DNA of 64,000 nt from Tetracentron sinense (taxonomy: Eukaryota > Streptophyta > Magnoliopsida > Trochodendrales > Trochodendraceae), in NCBI GenBank assembly GCA_015143295.1, contig CM026557.1, positions 42,603,965 to 42,667,964 on the forward strand, given 5' to 3'. Shown here in pieces: positions 44,457 to 57,134 of this stretch; position 1 is the stretch's first letter, and the number at the start of each line of letters is the position of its first letter. The notes beneath the pieces are model-generated. The model ran no database searches, had not been told where the DNA came from, and saw nothing but the letters and a program-made list of their open reading frames with translations. A program made the translations under genes and the position numbers.

Positions 44457-45806
44457 CTGTTCCACAATATAAAAGACAAGTTACTTTATAAATACATTTA
44501 ACAAATGCATACTAGAATATCCACACAAATAAATGTTGGTTGCTTACTGATAGTTTTCTTATCACTACAAATTAACTTTTTGGCTTTGTAAACTATAGTA
44601 ACAAAGTTCTCTGATTTTTTTTTTTAAATACACGATGCGAAAAATACGCGACTTTTTCGTCAAATGATTAATTCACAAAGTGCTGCGACTTTTGGAAAAA
44701 AAAAATTGGAAGTGGGGGGGAGAATGCAAAATATGAAAGATGAGGGGGAATTTACAAATACGTGAAAAGATGAGGGGGAATTTTTCGTCAAATGTTACAA
44801 AAATCTCTTAATATTTTCATATCTTGCCCGTCATTTTTCGGGGTTATTTCCGAATTTGGCTGATTTTTCCGAAACTTTTTCTAGACGAATAATTGCCGAA
44901 CTCCGACTTAGGTATGCTATAAAAATTCCAAATTAGTATATTGACAAAAATTCTGTGTCTATATTTTGTATGATAAATTAAAATATAAATTAACCAAAAA
45001 TACGATAAATTAAAGTATAAATTAATCAAAAACAATACATATTAGTTAAATGTAAGTATCATCTCAAAATATTAAAAATGATGATACTCAATTTGGATTT
45101 AGGATAAAATAGTCAGTTAATGATTTTATCGTCCTCATGACACTTGTCTTTTTATATTCATGTTCATGCATTTTTAAGAGAACAACATTTTTTGCATTCC
45201 TACGATTAATTACGTACATAGACAATGAAACCTTTCTTCTGTTAATAAATGATAGTAGTTCGTTTACCTGAAAAGAAACTCTAGATTATTCAAACACCAA
45301 TCTTTATCCAATATTGAAATCTACACTAAACTATGAATATGTAACTATTAATTGTCATGGTCCAAAACATGTTCAATCAACTAAAAACTAGAATCTTCAA
45401 TGATCTTCTCTCAGACTCCACTTTATCAATTAAGCTTAAAAACTTGAAACACAAATTTGAATCCTCGACCTATGGAGAATGAGAGCATCAACGGCTCATT
45501 TGTTGTTCAAGAAATAAACGACAATGTTGTGCGCCTATATAGATTTTATAAAAACTTTAACAAAGAATGCAGAGCCAGTGGCAGAGCATGCAGTGTTATG
45601 CATCTAAAAAAAGTGTAGCAGCCGGTTGTATGCTTCATTTTTTCACCAGATCGTGAATATGGTATATCTTTTTGCATCTCAAAACAATGCTCTCCAAAGA
45701 TAGATTGGTTATCCACCAAAAGAACCACTAACAAAGCCAACAAAAGAACCATAAAGTGTATCCAACCACTAATGTAACCGTATAACAGATTGTAAAGAGA
45801 AATAAC
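44457..45806 (-). other. TERT: TERT intron between motif E exon and C-terminal exon
   Basis: A 1,350-bp GT-AG intron. It holds one piece of a dispersed repeat (44620-44705, inverse match to 32090-32190) and otherwise AT-rich sequence. Confidence 0.8.
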
Positions 45807-46378
45807 CTTGTGTAGTCTGCCTGAATTTCCAATGTGTAGCAGTTAATAAGCAAACCACTCCATCGAAGAAATGGAATACCATCTTCACCCCTATACAACC
45901 TTTTTGATGAAAGCCCAGATTTGTGGCCAATATCAAAATTCAGACAGAATTTTTCCTCATTCATAGAGCAGTTGTATTCGCGGAAACCCCTTTGCAACCT
46001 AGAGAAGAAGCTAGCAGCCTGCATTTTTGAGGTTGATATAAAAAGGAAGTCATCAATAAACCTCAGTAGCATATGCTTAGGAGACGATGAGATAATGCCA
46101 TCTTTACTGCTGCTCTTTGCAGAAGAAGCATTCTGACAAGTCTGTTTTCCTAATAAATCTCCTTTGGCAGGTTCATGAGTTTTTTCAAGAAATGGAAAGA
46201 TCACATTCCTTTCCAGATGTCCATAGTAAAATGAGCAAAGAAGAGAAGACAAAACACTTCCTTGAGCTATACCAACTTCTTGTAAGTAAAAGTTTTGACC
46301 TAATTGTAGCACATTGCGCTTCACATGCTCATATAGACTATGATAAAGCTCTTCCTTCGTTATATTTCTAATTCTCTC
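45807..46378 (-). CDS. TERT: Telomerase reverse transcriptase, exon with motifs B', C, D, E
   Basis: This exon carries the palm motifs that follow motif A: B' (GIAQGSVLSSLLCSFYYGHL), C with the catalytic Asp pair (LLRFIDDFLFIST, residues 109-110 of the exon), D and the primer grip E (PFLRWSGLLINCYTLEIQ). The acceptor CTAATTTTCCAG and donor ACAAG/GTTATT fit; the exon begins in phase 0, as the upstream exon ends. A Ser/Lys-rich insert of about 35 residues separates B' and C, as in other plant TERTs. Motif B' has Ala where many TERTs have Pro (GIPQG). Confidence 0.95.
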
Positions 46379-46576
46379 CTGGAAAATTAGAGATTGTAAG
46401 ATGTAACACAACATTCAACTGTCCCATAAAATAGAAATGTAAACCATGTAAAAACTTATAACCCAGGCCTACTTCTCTTTTCAGGAGTTCTATAGTAATA
46501 TGCAAAATATAGCTATATGGTATCACAACCACCCAAAGCAAAAGATTAGAGCAACAGAATATAGTAACATCATAGT

Positions 46577-46890
46577 GACATGTTTGTGTTGATATGAGTA
46601 TTTCTGGTATTTCATGTTATTAGTTATATCGTGTGTATTATGTGTACCATGTCTAGTATGCATAATACACATAAGAGTAAATATGTAATTCCCCAATTAA
46701 GTAATAATATATAAAGGAAAAGAGAGAAGTGAATCACAATTACAATCTCTCTTTCCCTTTTTTCTCTTCTTCATCTTTCTATTTCTTTCTTCCTTTTTCT
46801 ACTTGGTATCAGAGCAGGAAGTCAAGGCCTACATTTTTCTCCTTTTCTAATGGCATGAATAGTATTGTGAATAGTATGTGGTTCCTCTTT
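46577..46890 (+). mobile_element. Ty1/Copia LTR remnant with primer-binding site
   Basis: An LTR-like stretch (about 46577-46804) with a TATATAAAGG box near 46708 is followed by TTGGTATCAGAGC (46805-46817), the initiator-Met tRNA primer site of Copia elements. The leader ATGAATAGTATTGTGAATAG resembles that of the Copia fossil at 61860. Internal genes are gone; the Tekay element abuts it. Confidence 0.6.
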
Positions 46891-48270
46891 GACTAGGGTT
46901 AACCTGTGGTTAGAAAACATAACCAGGGTTAAGAGTATAGTCTGTGGTTCCTTTTTGACTAAGTCAGGAGAGACGATGTCCAGTAAGGCCCGGGGTTCCT
47001 CTGTGAGTGATAGTCGGGAGATGTCGGTCTGTTTGTCTAGGTCGCCCGTGGTGCCTCTTGGACTAGGTCATGAGTGGCGGTGTCCTGCATGGCCCGTGGT
47101 TCCTCCGTGACTGATAGTCGGGAGATGTCGGAATTCTAGGGAGTTTAAAGTGGCTGAACATCAGATAGTGTATAATTCGGGGTTCTTTTCTGGTTGGGTT
47201 AGAAGATGTCGGCACCGTGTCTATCGGGGTCCCTTCTTGGTGGAACGTCAAGAGATGTCGGCATTGGTAAGGATGTCAGGGTTCCTCTATAAACTAACCA
47301 AAAGATGACGGTAGACAGGTTGATCAGGGTTCCTTCTTGATTGATACCCAGGGAGATGGTGGCGAATACACGGTAGATGTTGTCAGTCAATTGAATGGAG
47401 AAGTATATTCTCATTTGGTGAATGCCCAGGTTGTGCGTGTAAGGTTCGGTTACGAAGTTGTCTGAGTCGGTATACTCAGGGTTGGTGTAATTGTCTGAGT
47501 TGGTGTACTCAGGGTTCGGTATGAAATCGTCGGATTCTAGGTGGGTATGCCCAAGGTTTGGTTGTGTTCGGGTGAAAGCCAGAATAGTGTGTGTGAGTCT
47601 AAATGGCTTCATATATGGTTATAATTTAGAGACTTTAAGTTGAACATTTGTAGGCTGTGGCCAGTTAATAGACTCTCAGGACTCAAAATGAAACATGATT
47701 GATGATTGAAATGATAACTTGGTAACATAAAATTAATTTCATAACTGAACTTCATAATTGGAGAATAATGCGGTCGGGAACCTCGGTTAGGATGACGTAA
47801 CCCTAAGTGACCTTAGGTCACAGTTTATTATATTTTGTTCTATTCAACTATAATATGCAAATTGAATTGTTTATTATATCATTAATGATGCATGTGATTA
47901 TGTGGAAAATAGTTTAGATGGACTGTAGTTTTATTGGGCTTCATAGCTCATTGACGTTTTATGTCAACGGATTTCGGAGCTGTTGACCAGTAAGTGAAAG
48001 GTCCAACTGGACATTTTGGAAGATTGTACAAACTGTACCCGGCGTGATAAAGGCGCCTACTTTTGTAAAGCAGACTAGGTATAAATAATGCAAGTATTTG
48101 GTTTGTATGATGGCTATTGTGATGACAGGTGTTTATTGTTTTTTGGAAGCATATGATAAATGTTTTAACTTTTCCACATTTTCACGGGTAAAGTCTTCCG
48201 CTTGCGTTTTATAACGAACGGGCGCACGTCTCGGAACTTGATTCCCTAGGCGCAGGTTCGGGGCGTCACA
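46890..48270 (+). repeat. 5' LTR of the Tekay fossil (partial)
   Basis: Matches the second part of the 3' LTR from about 55033 on and ends GGGGCGTCACA directly before the primer site. It contains degenerate ~40-50 bp units built on GGTTCCTC...GGAGATGTCGG. Confidence 0.85.
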
Positions 48271-51200
48271 GTTGGTATCAAAGCACAAAAGCAAAACCAT
48301 ACTTGATCATAAAACACCTTACGAAATGATTTCTAGTTGTGTAGCTAGATGTATTACTGTACATCACCTATTTCGAAATCAAGTAGTGATTTGGAAATTG
48401 TGTGCATTTGCAGGGATGCCGTTAATGCAAAGTCCCCACCAAAGAGGATTGGAAGCATTATTAGCAGATGGCAGCCATATTGGGATGTCGTTATCCTAAA
48501 CGGCTCGGTATGAAATCGCAAATCATGAAGGCTATTCAGCCTAAAGCTGCTCGGATAAATTCGAACGGAACTACCTGGATACCACCCCCAACCCCGATGA
48601 AGATAGTATTACCTGCACAAGTACGTCGTGAGATATTGAAACAGGCCAAGAGGATGATAGTCGAGGAGATGAGGGAGTGCCAGTTAGCGAATTAGACGGC
48701 GGGCCCCAACGTAGAGGTTGGGGCATCCCAGGAGCTTGCTAAGAGTAGTTCGTCTACCTTGACAGAAGTTTAGATGCAGGAGTAGGGAGTCATGAGGGGA
48801 GACTATAGCACATCTGTATCGTTTTGAAGTATAGTAGATGCCCTAGGCGGTCTTCTTATCACTCGACTCAGATTTTTGGTATATATACTTGTACAGAGGA
48901 TATGATGTTTTGTATACTATGATGTAATATGTTTATGTACATGGTGTGGTGTGTATATATTAAAGATGAAATGAATGAAATGTCTCCATTTGGATATCGA
49001 ATTCTCAGTGCATTTCAATTTCATTTTATTATTAAAAGTTCATTATTTTATAATTATAAGTGAATCATGCCACCTCGGCGATCACCCGAGAATACCTTGG
49101 CTAGGGCATTCGAGGCTATTACTGCCCTAGCCAACCTAATTCAGCAGTAGCAAGCCCAGAATATGAATGGAAATGGGAATGGTAATCATATCCCTATCAC
49201 TACCATACCGGAGCATGGGAATGTGACGAGACTGGAGAAATTCAAGAGGCTTGGACCATCAGCTTTCTCGGGTACAACTGACCCATTAAAGGCAAAGAAC
49301 TGGATCAGAAGTTTAGAGAAAGTTTTTTGAGCTATGTCCCTACCAAAAAATGACAAGCCCGAGTTCACCATTTTTCTACTCAAGGGAGAGGTTGAGCAAT
49401 GGTGGACCACAGTGGAGAGAACGATTTCGGAAAGTCAGGCCCGTGAATTGGGCGAAGTTCACAGAACTGTTCTATGAACACTACTTTTCGGCGTCAATGA
49501 AGAAGAAGAAGGAGATGGAGTTTCTCCAACTGACCCAAGGAAATATGTCGGTCATTAAGTATGAGCAGAAGTTCAACCAGCTCCTGAGGTTCATTGCGAG
49601 ATTTGTCGAGGATGAGCAGTGGAGAGTTAAGAAATTTGAAGAAGGATTGAAGCCGGTCAGAGGGAAGTTGGCAGCTCAACGAAATACCTCCTTCTCAGAG
49701 ATATTGAATAGACGCTCAGAGTAGAGCAAGTGCATGAAGAACTAGCACAGTTTAGTGCCGGCAAAGGCAAAGGGCCAATTGAGAAATGTGGTCAGGGCCA
49801 TTTGACCAAGGACTGTAGAGTGAAGGTTTGCTTCCAGTGCGGAAAGCCTGACACTTCAAGAAGGATTGCCCTAAAGCTCAACCACTAGTGTTGGAAGGCG
49901 GAAAAGGAAGAGTATTTGCAATCACCTAGGAAGATGCACAACAGGGCGAAGGTGTCATCGAAGGTAAACTTTTAATATTTCAAGTACCTGCTTATGCTTT
50001 GATTAACACTGGTGCTACGCATTCGTTTGTCTCTACTTGTTTTGCTAAACACATAAGTTACAAGCCCGATACACTCAAAAGCATGATGTCTATATCTACA
50101 CCATCAGGGAAAGTTCTGTGCACAAACAGTCTATGATAGGTGTCCCATACTTATCAATAGTGTACGAATGTTAGTAGATCTGATCGTGTTAGACATAAAG
50201 CATTATGATGTTATCCTTGGGATGGATTGGTTGGCTAATTACCATGCAGTGGTAAATTGTAATGCCAAGAAAGTGATATTTCGAATTCCAGACATTCCAG
50301 AGTTCGAAATGTAGGGGATTGTCTGAAGTCAAGCACCCAAGCTAATATCAGCAATTAATGTCACCTTCTAGATAAGGGGTGTACTAGGTATTTAGCAGCA
50401 GTGGTAGTCGATAAAGATGAAGATGACACTTTAGGGAATTCCTCGGTGGTTAGAGAGTTTCGTGTTAGACATGAAGCATTATGATGTTATCCTTGGGATG
50501 GATTGGTTGGCTAATTACCATGCAGTGGTAAATTGTAATGCCAAGAAAGTGATATTTTGAATTCCAGACATTCCAGAGTTCGATATGTAGGGGATTGTCT
50601 GAAGTCAAGCACCTAAGCTAATTAGCAATTAATGTCACCTTCTAGATAAGGCGTGTACTAGGTATTTAGCAGCAGTGGTAGTCGATAAAGATGAAGATGA
50701 CACTTTAGGGAATACCTCGGTGGTTAGAGAGTTTCGAGATTTGTTTTCTGATAAATTACCAGGACTCCCTCCTACTAGAGAAATCGATTTTAAAATCGAT
50801 GTTACTCTGGGTGTAAACTCGATATCTAAAACACCGTATCGGATGGCTCCAGCTGAGTTGCAAGAACTGAAGATTTAGTTGCAAGACCTATTAAATAAGG
50901 GTTTGATCCGCCCTAGTGTTTCACCGTGGGGAGCACCGGTGTTATTTGTCTGAAAAAAAGAAGGGAGTCTGCATCTGTGTATAAACTATTGTCTGCTGAA
51001 TCAAGTGACGATCAAGAATAAGTATCCTCTCCCCAGGATCGATGATCTATTTGATCAGTTGCAAGGCGCCCAAGTGTTTTCAAAGATTGATTTACGGTCC
51101 GGCTATCACCAATTGAGGGTCAAAGAAGAAGATATTCGGAACAGCATTCCGAACTCGGTATGGTCACTATGAGTTTCTGATGATGCCTTTTGGACTGACA

Positions 51201-53638
51201 AATGCGCCTACGGCCTTTATGGAGTTGATCAATCGTCTTTTCAGGCGGTATTTGGATCAGTTTATTGTGGTATTTATTGATGATATCTTGGTATATTCAC
51301 CTAGTCGAGAGAAGCACGCTAAGCACTTCTTACGCTACAGACATTGAGAAATAATCAGCTATATGCTAAGTTCTCCAAGTACGAGTTTTGGATGGAAGAG
51401 GTAGCCTTCCTTGGGCATATTGTGTCAAAGAATGGAATATTTGTTGATCCCTCCAAGATCCAAGCGGTAACTGATTGGGCGAGGCCATCCACTGTTCCTG
51501 AAGTTCGAAGTTTTCTGAGATTGGCTGGGTACCACCACAGATTTGTAGAAGGTTTCTCGAAGATAGCAACTCCATTAACGGAGTTGACTAAGAAAGATGT
51601 GAAGTTCGAATGGACGGCATCTCAGGAGCGAAGCTTTCAAGAATTAAAGAAGAGATTAACCGCTTCAGTATTGGCAACTCCCTCAGGATCTAGAGGATTT
51701 GAGGTGTATTGTGATGCTTCCGGCTGTGTTTTAATGCAAAACACTACGGCTGTGTTTTAATGCAAAACAAACAGGTCATTGCTTATGGTTCGAGGCAACT
51801 CAAGATTCACGAGCGGAATTATGCCACACATGACCTGGAATTGGCAGCCGTAGTGTTTTCATTGAAAATCTGGAGACATTATCTTTATGGAGAGAAGCAG
51901 GTGATCTACAGTGATCTTAAGAGTTTAAGATATCTATTCTCCTAGAAAGAACTCAATGTGCGACAATGAAGATGGATGGAATTCTTGAAGGATTATGACT
52001 ATGTAATCCAGTATCATCCTGGTAAGGGAAACATAGTTGCTGATGCCCTGAGTAGAAAGACGGTCGGATATGTGGCATACATGAGGTCAGAGCGATGGAA
52101 GATGATCGAAGAATTTAAGTTGGAATCTGAGTCTAGGATATCAGAGTAAGAGTGCCAAGTTGGCTAGTATTCAGGCCAAGCCAGTTTTATTACAGAAGAT
52201 TCAAGAGGCACAGTTGGAAGATCCGGAAATCAAAGCTATCAGAGGTAAAATGCTGTAAGGAAAAATGGGTGATTTTGAAGAATATGAAGATGGAATACTT
52301 CGATTCAAAGGTCGAATCTGTGTACCTGGAAACCCTGAGTTGAAGAATGAACTGCTCAATGAGGCACATCGATCCCGTTTTGCAATGCACCCTGGAAGTA
52401 CGAAGATGTATTAGGATGTGAAAAATAAAGTAGGTGGAACGGCATGAAAAGAGAAATTGCAGAGTATTTATCTTGATGCCTTGTTTGTCAGCAAGTCAAG
52501 GCAGAACATCAGAAACCACCTAGATTGTTCAATTCATTGCCTATTCCCAAGTGGAAATGGGAACACATTTGGATGGATTTTGTGGTAGGATTGCCAAAAA
52601 CAAGGAGTGGACACGACGCCGTCTGGGTGAAAGGTGATCGATTGATGAAGTCGGCCCACTTCCTCGCTATCAAGGATACGATAACCCTAGAAAATCTATC
52701 AAAGTTATTCATCAAAGAAATTGTGAAGCTGCATGGTGTACCGGTGACTATTGTGTCAGATCGCGATCCGCGATTCACTTCCCGATTTTGGAGAAGTCTG
52801 CGAGAGGCTTTGGGAACGCAGCTAAACATGAGTACAGCCTATCATCCGCAAACAGATGGAAAGTCTGAGCGCACGATACAAACTCTAGAAGATATGATGC
52901 GCAATTGCAGTTTAGACATCCGGGGAAACTGGGATGATCACTTGCCATTAATCGAGTTTGTATATAATAATAGTTATCAGGCAAGTATACAAATGGCTCC
53001 TTATGAAACCTTATACGGCAGGAGTTGTCAGTCGCCAATATGTTGGACAGACTGGGACCTGAGTTGGTGCAAGAAACAACAAAGAAAATCGAGTTGATTC
53101 GATCGAGATTATTATCTGCACAAAGTCGACAGAAAAGCTATGCAGATGGAAAGCGTCGAGACTTAGAGTTTCAAGTCGGCGACCATGTCTTCTTAAAAAT
53201 CTCTTCATCAAAAGGTAATGTATGATTCGGAAAGCGAGGAAAGTTAAGTCCGCGATTCATTGGACCTTTTGAGATTTTGGTTAAAGTAGGAGGCATAGCT
53301 TACAGTCTGCCGTTACCACCAAAGCTGGAGTAGGTTCACAATGTATTTCACATATCCATGCTGAGAAAATATGTACCTGATCCCTCGCACGTGATACGAT
53401 ATGAACCAATTCAAGTCAGAGAAGACTTAACTTTTGAAGAAGCCAGTGATAATTTTGTACCGCCTGGAACAGGTGTTACGAAACAAAACGATTAAGCTAG
53501 TTAAAGTTTTATGTGAACACCATGGCACAGAGGAAGCCACATGGGAACTTGAAGATGTCATTAGAAGCAATCATCCTCAGTTATTTAATGACTAGTGTAT
53601 ATGTAAATTTCGATGACGAAATTTTTGTGAGGGGAGAT

Positions 53639-56600
53639 TGTAACGACCTGAAATTTAATATAATAAAATTATGCGTTTATGGGTCCTTAATTGAGGTTAA
53701 TTAATAATTATTTATTAAATTGTTAAAAAGTGGGTTTTGTTCAGGATTTGATTGTACCGAGGAAACTTCAGTGTTTTTACTCGAAAATTGTATATAATGT
53801 GCGGGTCGACTATCTGGACGATCACCCGTCGTTCCAGTTCCATTGCGTATTGATTCGCGAGACCGCGGGAGTCTTAAATGTAAGAAAATCGAGAAAACCG
53901 AGAAATTCCAGATTTTTCAGAATTCAATTGGGACTCCATAATTGTTGGGGATTCTAATAGAAATCCGTGCGACTGGTACCACAGCGTGCCGGTCGGCCAT
54001 GAGGACTACTGTTTGTCGTTTCGTCAATTTATTATCTCATATAAAGAAACGGCAACGTGTTTTGTGTTCGAAATCATAAAATTAGTGGGTTTTGCAGCTT
54101 TCCTCCGGATTTACTTTTTGATTTCAAGACTCAGAATGTTTCTCCGAAATTTTTACAATAGGTGTCGAACTACACCAGGTTCGGTCATCTAAAGTTTCGT
54201 CAAAATCGGACTTTGTATGATGAGGTTTCGGAGGCCGTAAGTGCGGCAAAATTTGGAAGTGGACCAAAAGTCAAATGTTAACTTGGTCAACTTTAACTTT
54301 CCACACCCACACCAATGTGGTCATGTGCTTGGTGCACATGAACTAAACCCTTTGGTCTATATATAAGGGGACTAAGTTCCTTATTTTTCACACGGATAGA
54401 TTGTGGAGTGAGAGAGAACTCTCCCGAATTCTCTAGAGAGAGAATTTCTCGAGAGAAAGTTATAGAGAGAGAAAGAAGAGAGAGAAGGAAAAAGGGAGGG
54501 TCCCTAGAGGTTGATCACCCTCCCAAACGCATTGGTGGAGCCCGTTTCGGCGCTAGTTGCCTCGAAAAGCATGAAAAATGTAAAACCCCTTTCCTTTCTT
54601 CTCTTTTTCCTTATATTTTCCTATATTCTTTTATGTGGAATGGATGCATGTCTTTTGGCATGGATGAAAAAGGGTCTCAGACCCCGTGGATGATGTATGG
54701 AAGGATGGTTGTGTGTGAAAAATGAGTAGAGGGGTGTAGCCCTCGGTCTTGGGTGTCAAAACCCTGGATTTAGAATCACTGTGAATGGTGTGGATGGAAA
54801 AAGGGTCGGAGACCCTTATGTGATGATGTTTGGACTTCATGTGGACCCTCAAGGAGCCTGAATTGGGTCCTGGGTGTCAGATCGTCACCCTGGGGTGTTG
54901 AAAGGTTTTTTTGAGTGATGGACACATCCATTAGCCTGAAAACGTTCCTTGACGGGACGATGTATTACCTGGATTTGGTTCACAGACGCGAGGCCCAAAT
55001 ATTTCAGTTAATCAAGCAAGGCTTGGGTTAACTGGGGTTAATCTGTGGTTAGAAAACCTAACCAGGGTTAAGAGTATAGTCCGCGGTTCCTCTTTGACTA
55101 GATCAGGAGAGACGGTGTCTAGTAAGGCCCGGGTTCCTCTATGACTGATAGTCAGGAGATGTCGGTCTGTTTGTCTAGGTCGTCTGTGGTGCCTCTTGGA
55201 TTAGGTCAGGAGTGGCGGTGTCCTGCATGGCCCGTGGTTCCTCTATGACTGATAGTCGGGAGATGTCGGAGTTCTAGGGAGTTTAAAGTGGCTGAACATC
55301 AGTTAGTGTATAGTCCGGGGTTCCTCTCTGGGTTGGATCAGAAGATGTCGGCAACGTGTCTATCGGGGTCCCTTCTTGGTGGAATGTCAGGAGATGTCGG
55401 CATTGGTAAAAATGTCGGGGTTCCTCCATAGACTAGCCAGAAGATGACGGTAGACAGGTTGGTAAGGGTTCCTTCTTGACAGATACACAGGACCTTAGTA
55501 ACCCAAACCGTCTATACTACTGTCCGCTCTCGCTCTCAAACCGCGCTCTTACGGATTGAGAGCGTATTCGCCATGAGAGCGCGGTTTGCTTTTTTATAGA
55601 GCGCGGTTTTTTATTTTGTAAAGCGCGGTGTTTAACAGACCGGAAAAACCTTCTATCATCCAAGCTAAACGGAAGAGTTTCGCACTGTAAATCACAGAAA
55701 CGAAGAAGAAGAAGTCTCGCAAGCAACGAAGAAGATGAAGTGGACTTCAAAATTTTATAACATAGAGTTAATCTTTAATCTTTTTACTTTTTCTTAAAAT
55801 AAACAATGAGAGTCAGTACTTAGTACAAAGTAGTGTAAAGTAGTGTCAGTTTGTCAAGTCAAACCGCAGAGGTCTTCTCCACTTTATTTTGCTACCTTTG
55901 TTTATTTTTTGAACTTTATTCTTTTTTGACTTCTTATAGGAGAGATGAGATTACTTATACAAGAGATGGGATTACAGCCAATTCTGATTGAACTCTCCCA
56001 AAGTTCAATTGCACCTAAAGGTCAATATATCTTTCCTTAATTTCTATTAACTATAGTTATAATTAACTCATTCTTAAGATTCATTAAATTAACTTTAATT
56101 TTTTTATAAAATATTATTTATATATATTGACGCTCTGGAGGCGCTCTCGACCATATCCTAAATTGAAACTTGACGCTCTTGCGCTCCCGCTCTCGCTCTC
56201 GCTCGCGCTCCCGCTCCCGCTCCCGCTCTGCGCTTTGGTTACTTAGCATAGGACGATGGCGGCGAATACACGGTAGATGTTGTTAGTCAATTGAATGGAG
56301 AAATATTGGGTGAATGCCCAGGTTGTGTGTGTAAGCTTCGGTTACGAAGTTGTCTGAGTCGGTATACTCAGGGTTGGTGTAATTGTCTGAGTTGGTGTAC
56401 TCAGGGTTCGGTATGAAATCGTCGGATTCTAGGTGGGTTGGGTTGGTATGCCCAAGGTTTGGTCATGTTCGGGTAAAAGCCGGAACAGTGTGTGCGAGTC
56501 TAAATGGCTCCATATATTGTTATGATTCAGAGACTTTAAGTTGAACATTTGAAGGGCTGTGGCCAGTTAATAGAGTCTCAGGACTCGAAATGAAACATTA

Positions 56601-57134
56601 TTGATGATTAAAATGATAACTTGGTAATATGAATACATTTCATAACTGAACTTCATAATTGGAGAATAATGAGGTCGGGAACCTCGGTTAGGGTTAAGTA
56701 ACCCTAAGTGACCTTAGGTCATAGTTTATTATATATTGTTCTATTTAACTATAACATGCAAATTGAACTATTTATTATATCTTTAATGATGCGTGTGATT
56801 ATGTGGAAAATTGTTTAGATGGACTGTGGTTTTATTGGGCTTCATAGCTCACTAACGTTTTACGTCAGCAGATTTCGGAGCTGCTGACCAGTAAGTGAAA
56901 GGTTCAACTGGACATTTTGGAAGATTGTACAGACTGTACCCGGCGTGATAAAGGCGCATACTTTTGTAAAGTAGACTTGATATAAATAATGAAGGTATTT
57001 GGTTTGTATGATGACTATTGTGATGACAGGTTTTTATTGCATTTTAATGGGTAAAGTCTTCCGCTTGCGTGTTTATGACGAACGGGCGCCCGTCTTGGAA
57101 CTTGATTCCCTAGGCGCGGGTTCAGGGCGTCACA
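53639..57134 (+). repeat. 3' LTR of the Tekay fossil, with insertion
   Basis: Starts TGTAACGACCTG and ends GGGCGTCACA; TATATAAGG near 54358 is the likely promoter. It is interrupted by the hAT-like element at 55494-56246, so its own length is about 2.7 kb. Confidence 0.88.
55494..56246. mobile_element. hAT-like element inside the Tekay 3' LTR
   Basis: The ends CTTAGTAACCCAAACCG and the inverse of the right end (CTAAGTAACCAAAGCGCAG) are inverted. The 8-mers CACAGGAC (55486-55493) and CATAGGAC (56247-56254) flank it. CGCTCT repeats fill both subterminal parts. The matching site in the 5' LTR (about 47350) is empty. No transposase is encoded. Confidence 0.75.

Larger units (their letters stand above)
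46890..57134 (+). mobile_element. Ty3/Gypsy chromovirus (Tekay/Del-like) fossil
   Basis: A plus-strand element with a partial 5' LTR (46890-48270), primer site TTGGTATCAAAGC (48272), gag from about 49069, protease (about 49990-50250), reverse transcriptase (about 50740-51330), RNase H (51420-52080), integrase (52400-53110) and a chromodomain-like end (about 53400-53600). A polypurine tract GAGGGGAGAT precedes the 3' LTR (53639-57134). Integrase without a second RNase H plus the chromodomain places it in Tekay. The LTRs differ by about 9% in a 245-bp sample, so it is several million years old. It is clearly broken, with many breaks. It lies antisense inside the TERT intron. Confidence 0.88.

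Noticed and set aside
47199-47612. 137-residue minus-strand frame with TNPEYTDSDN repeats
   Set aside because: It lies in the Tekay 5' LTR and reflects the two tandem TACTCAGGGTT units; no gene support.
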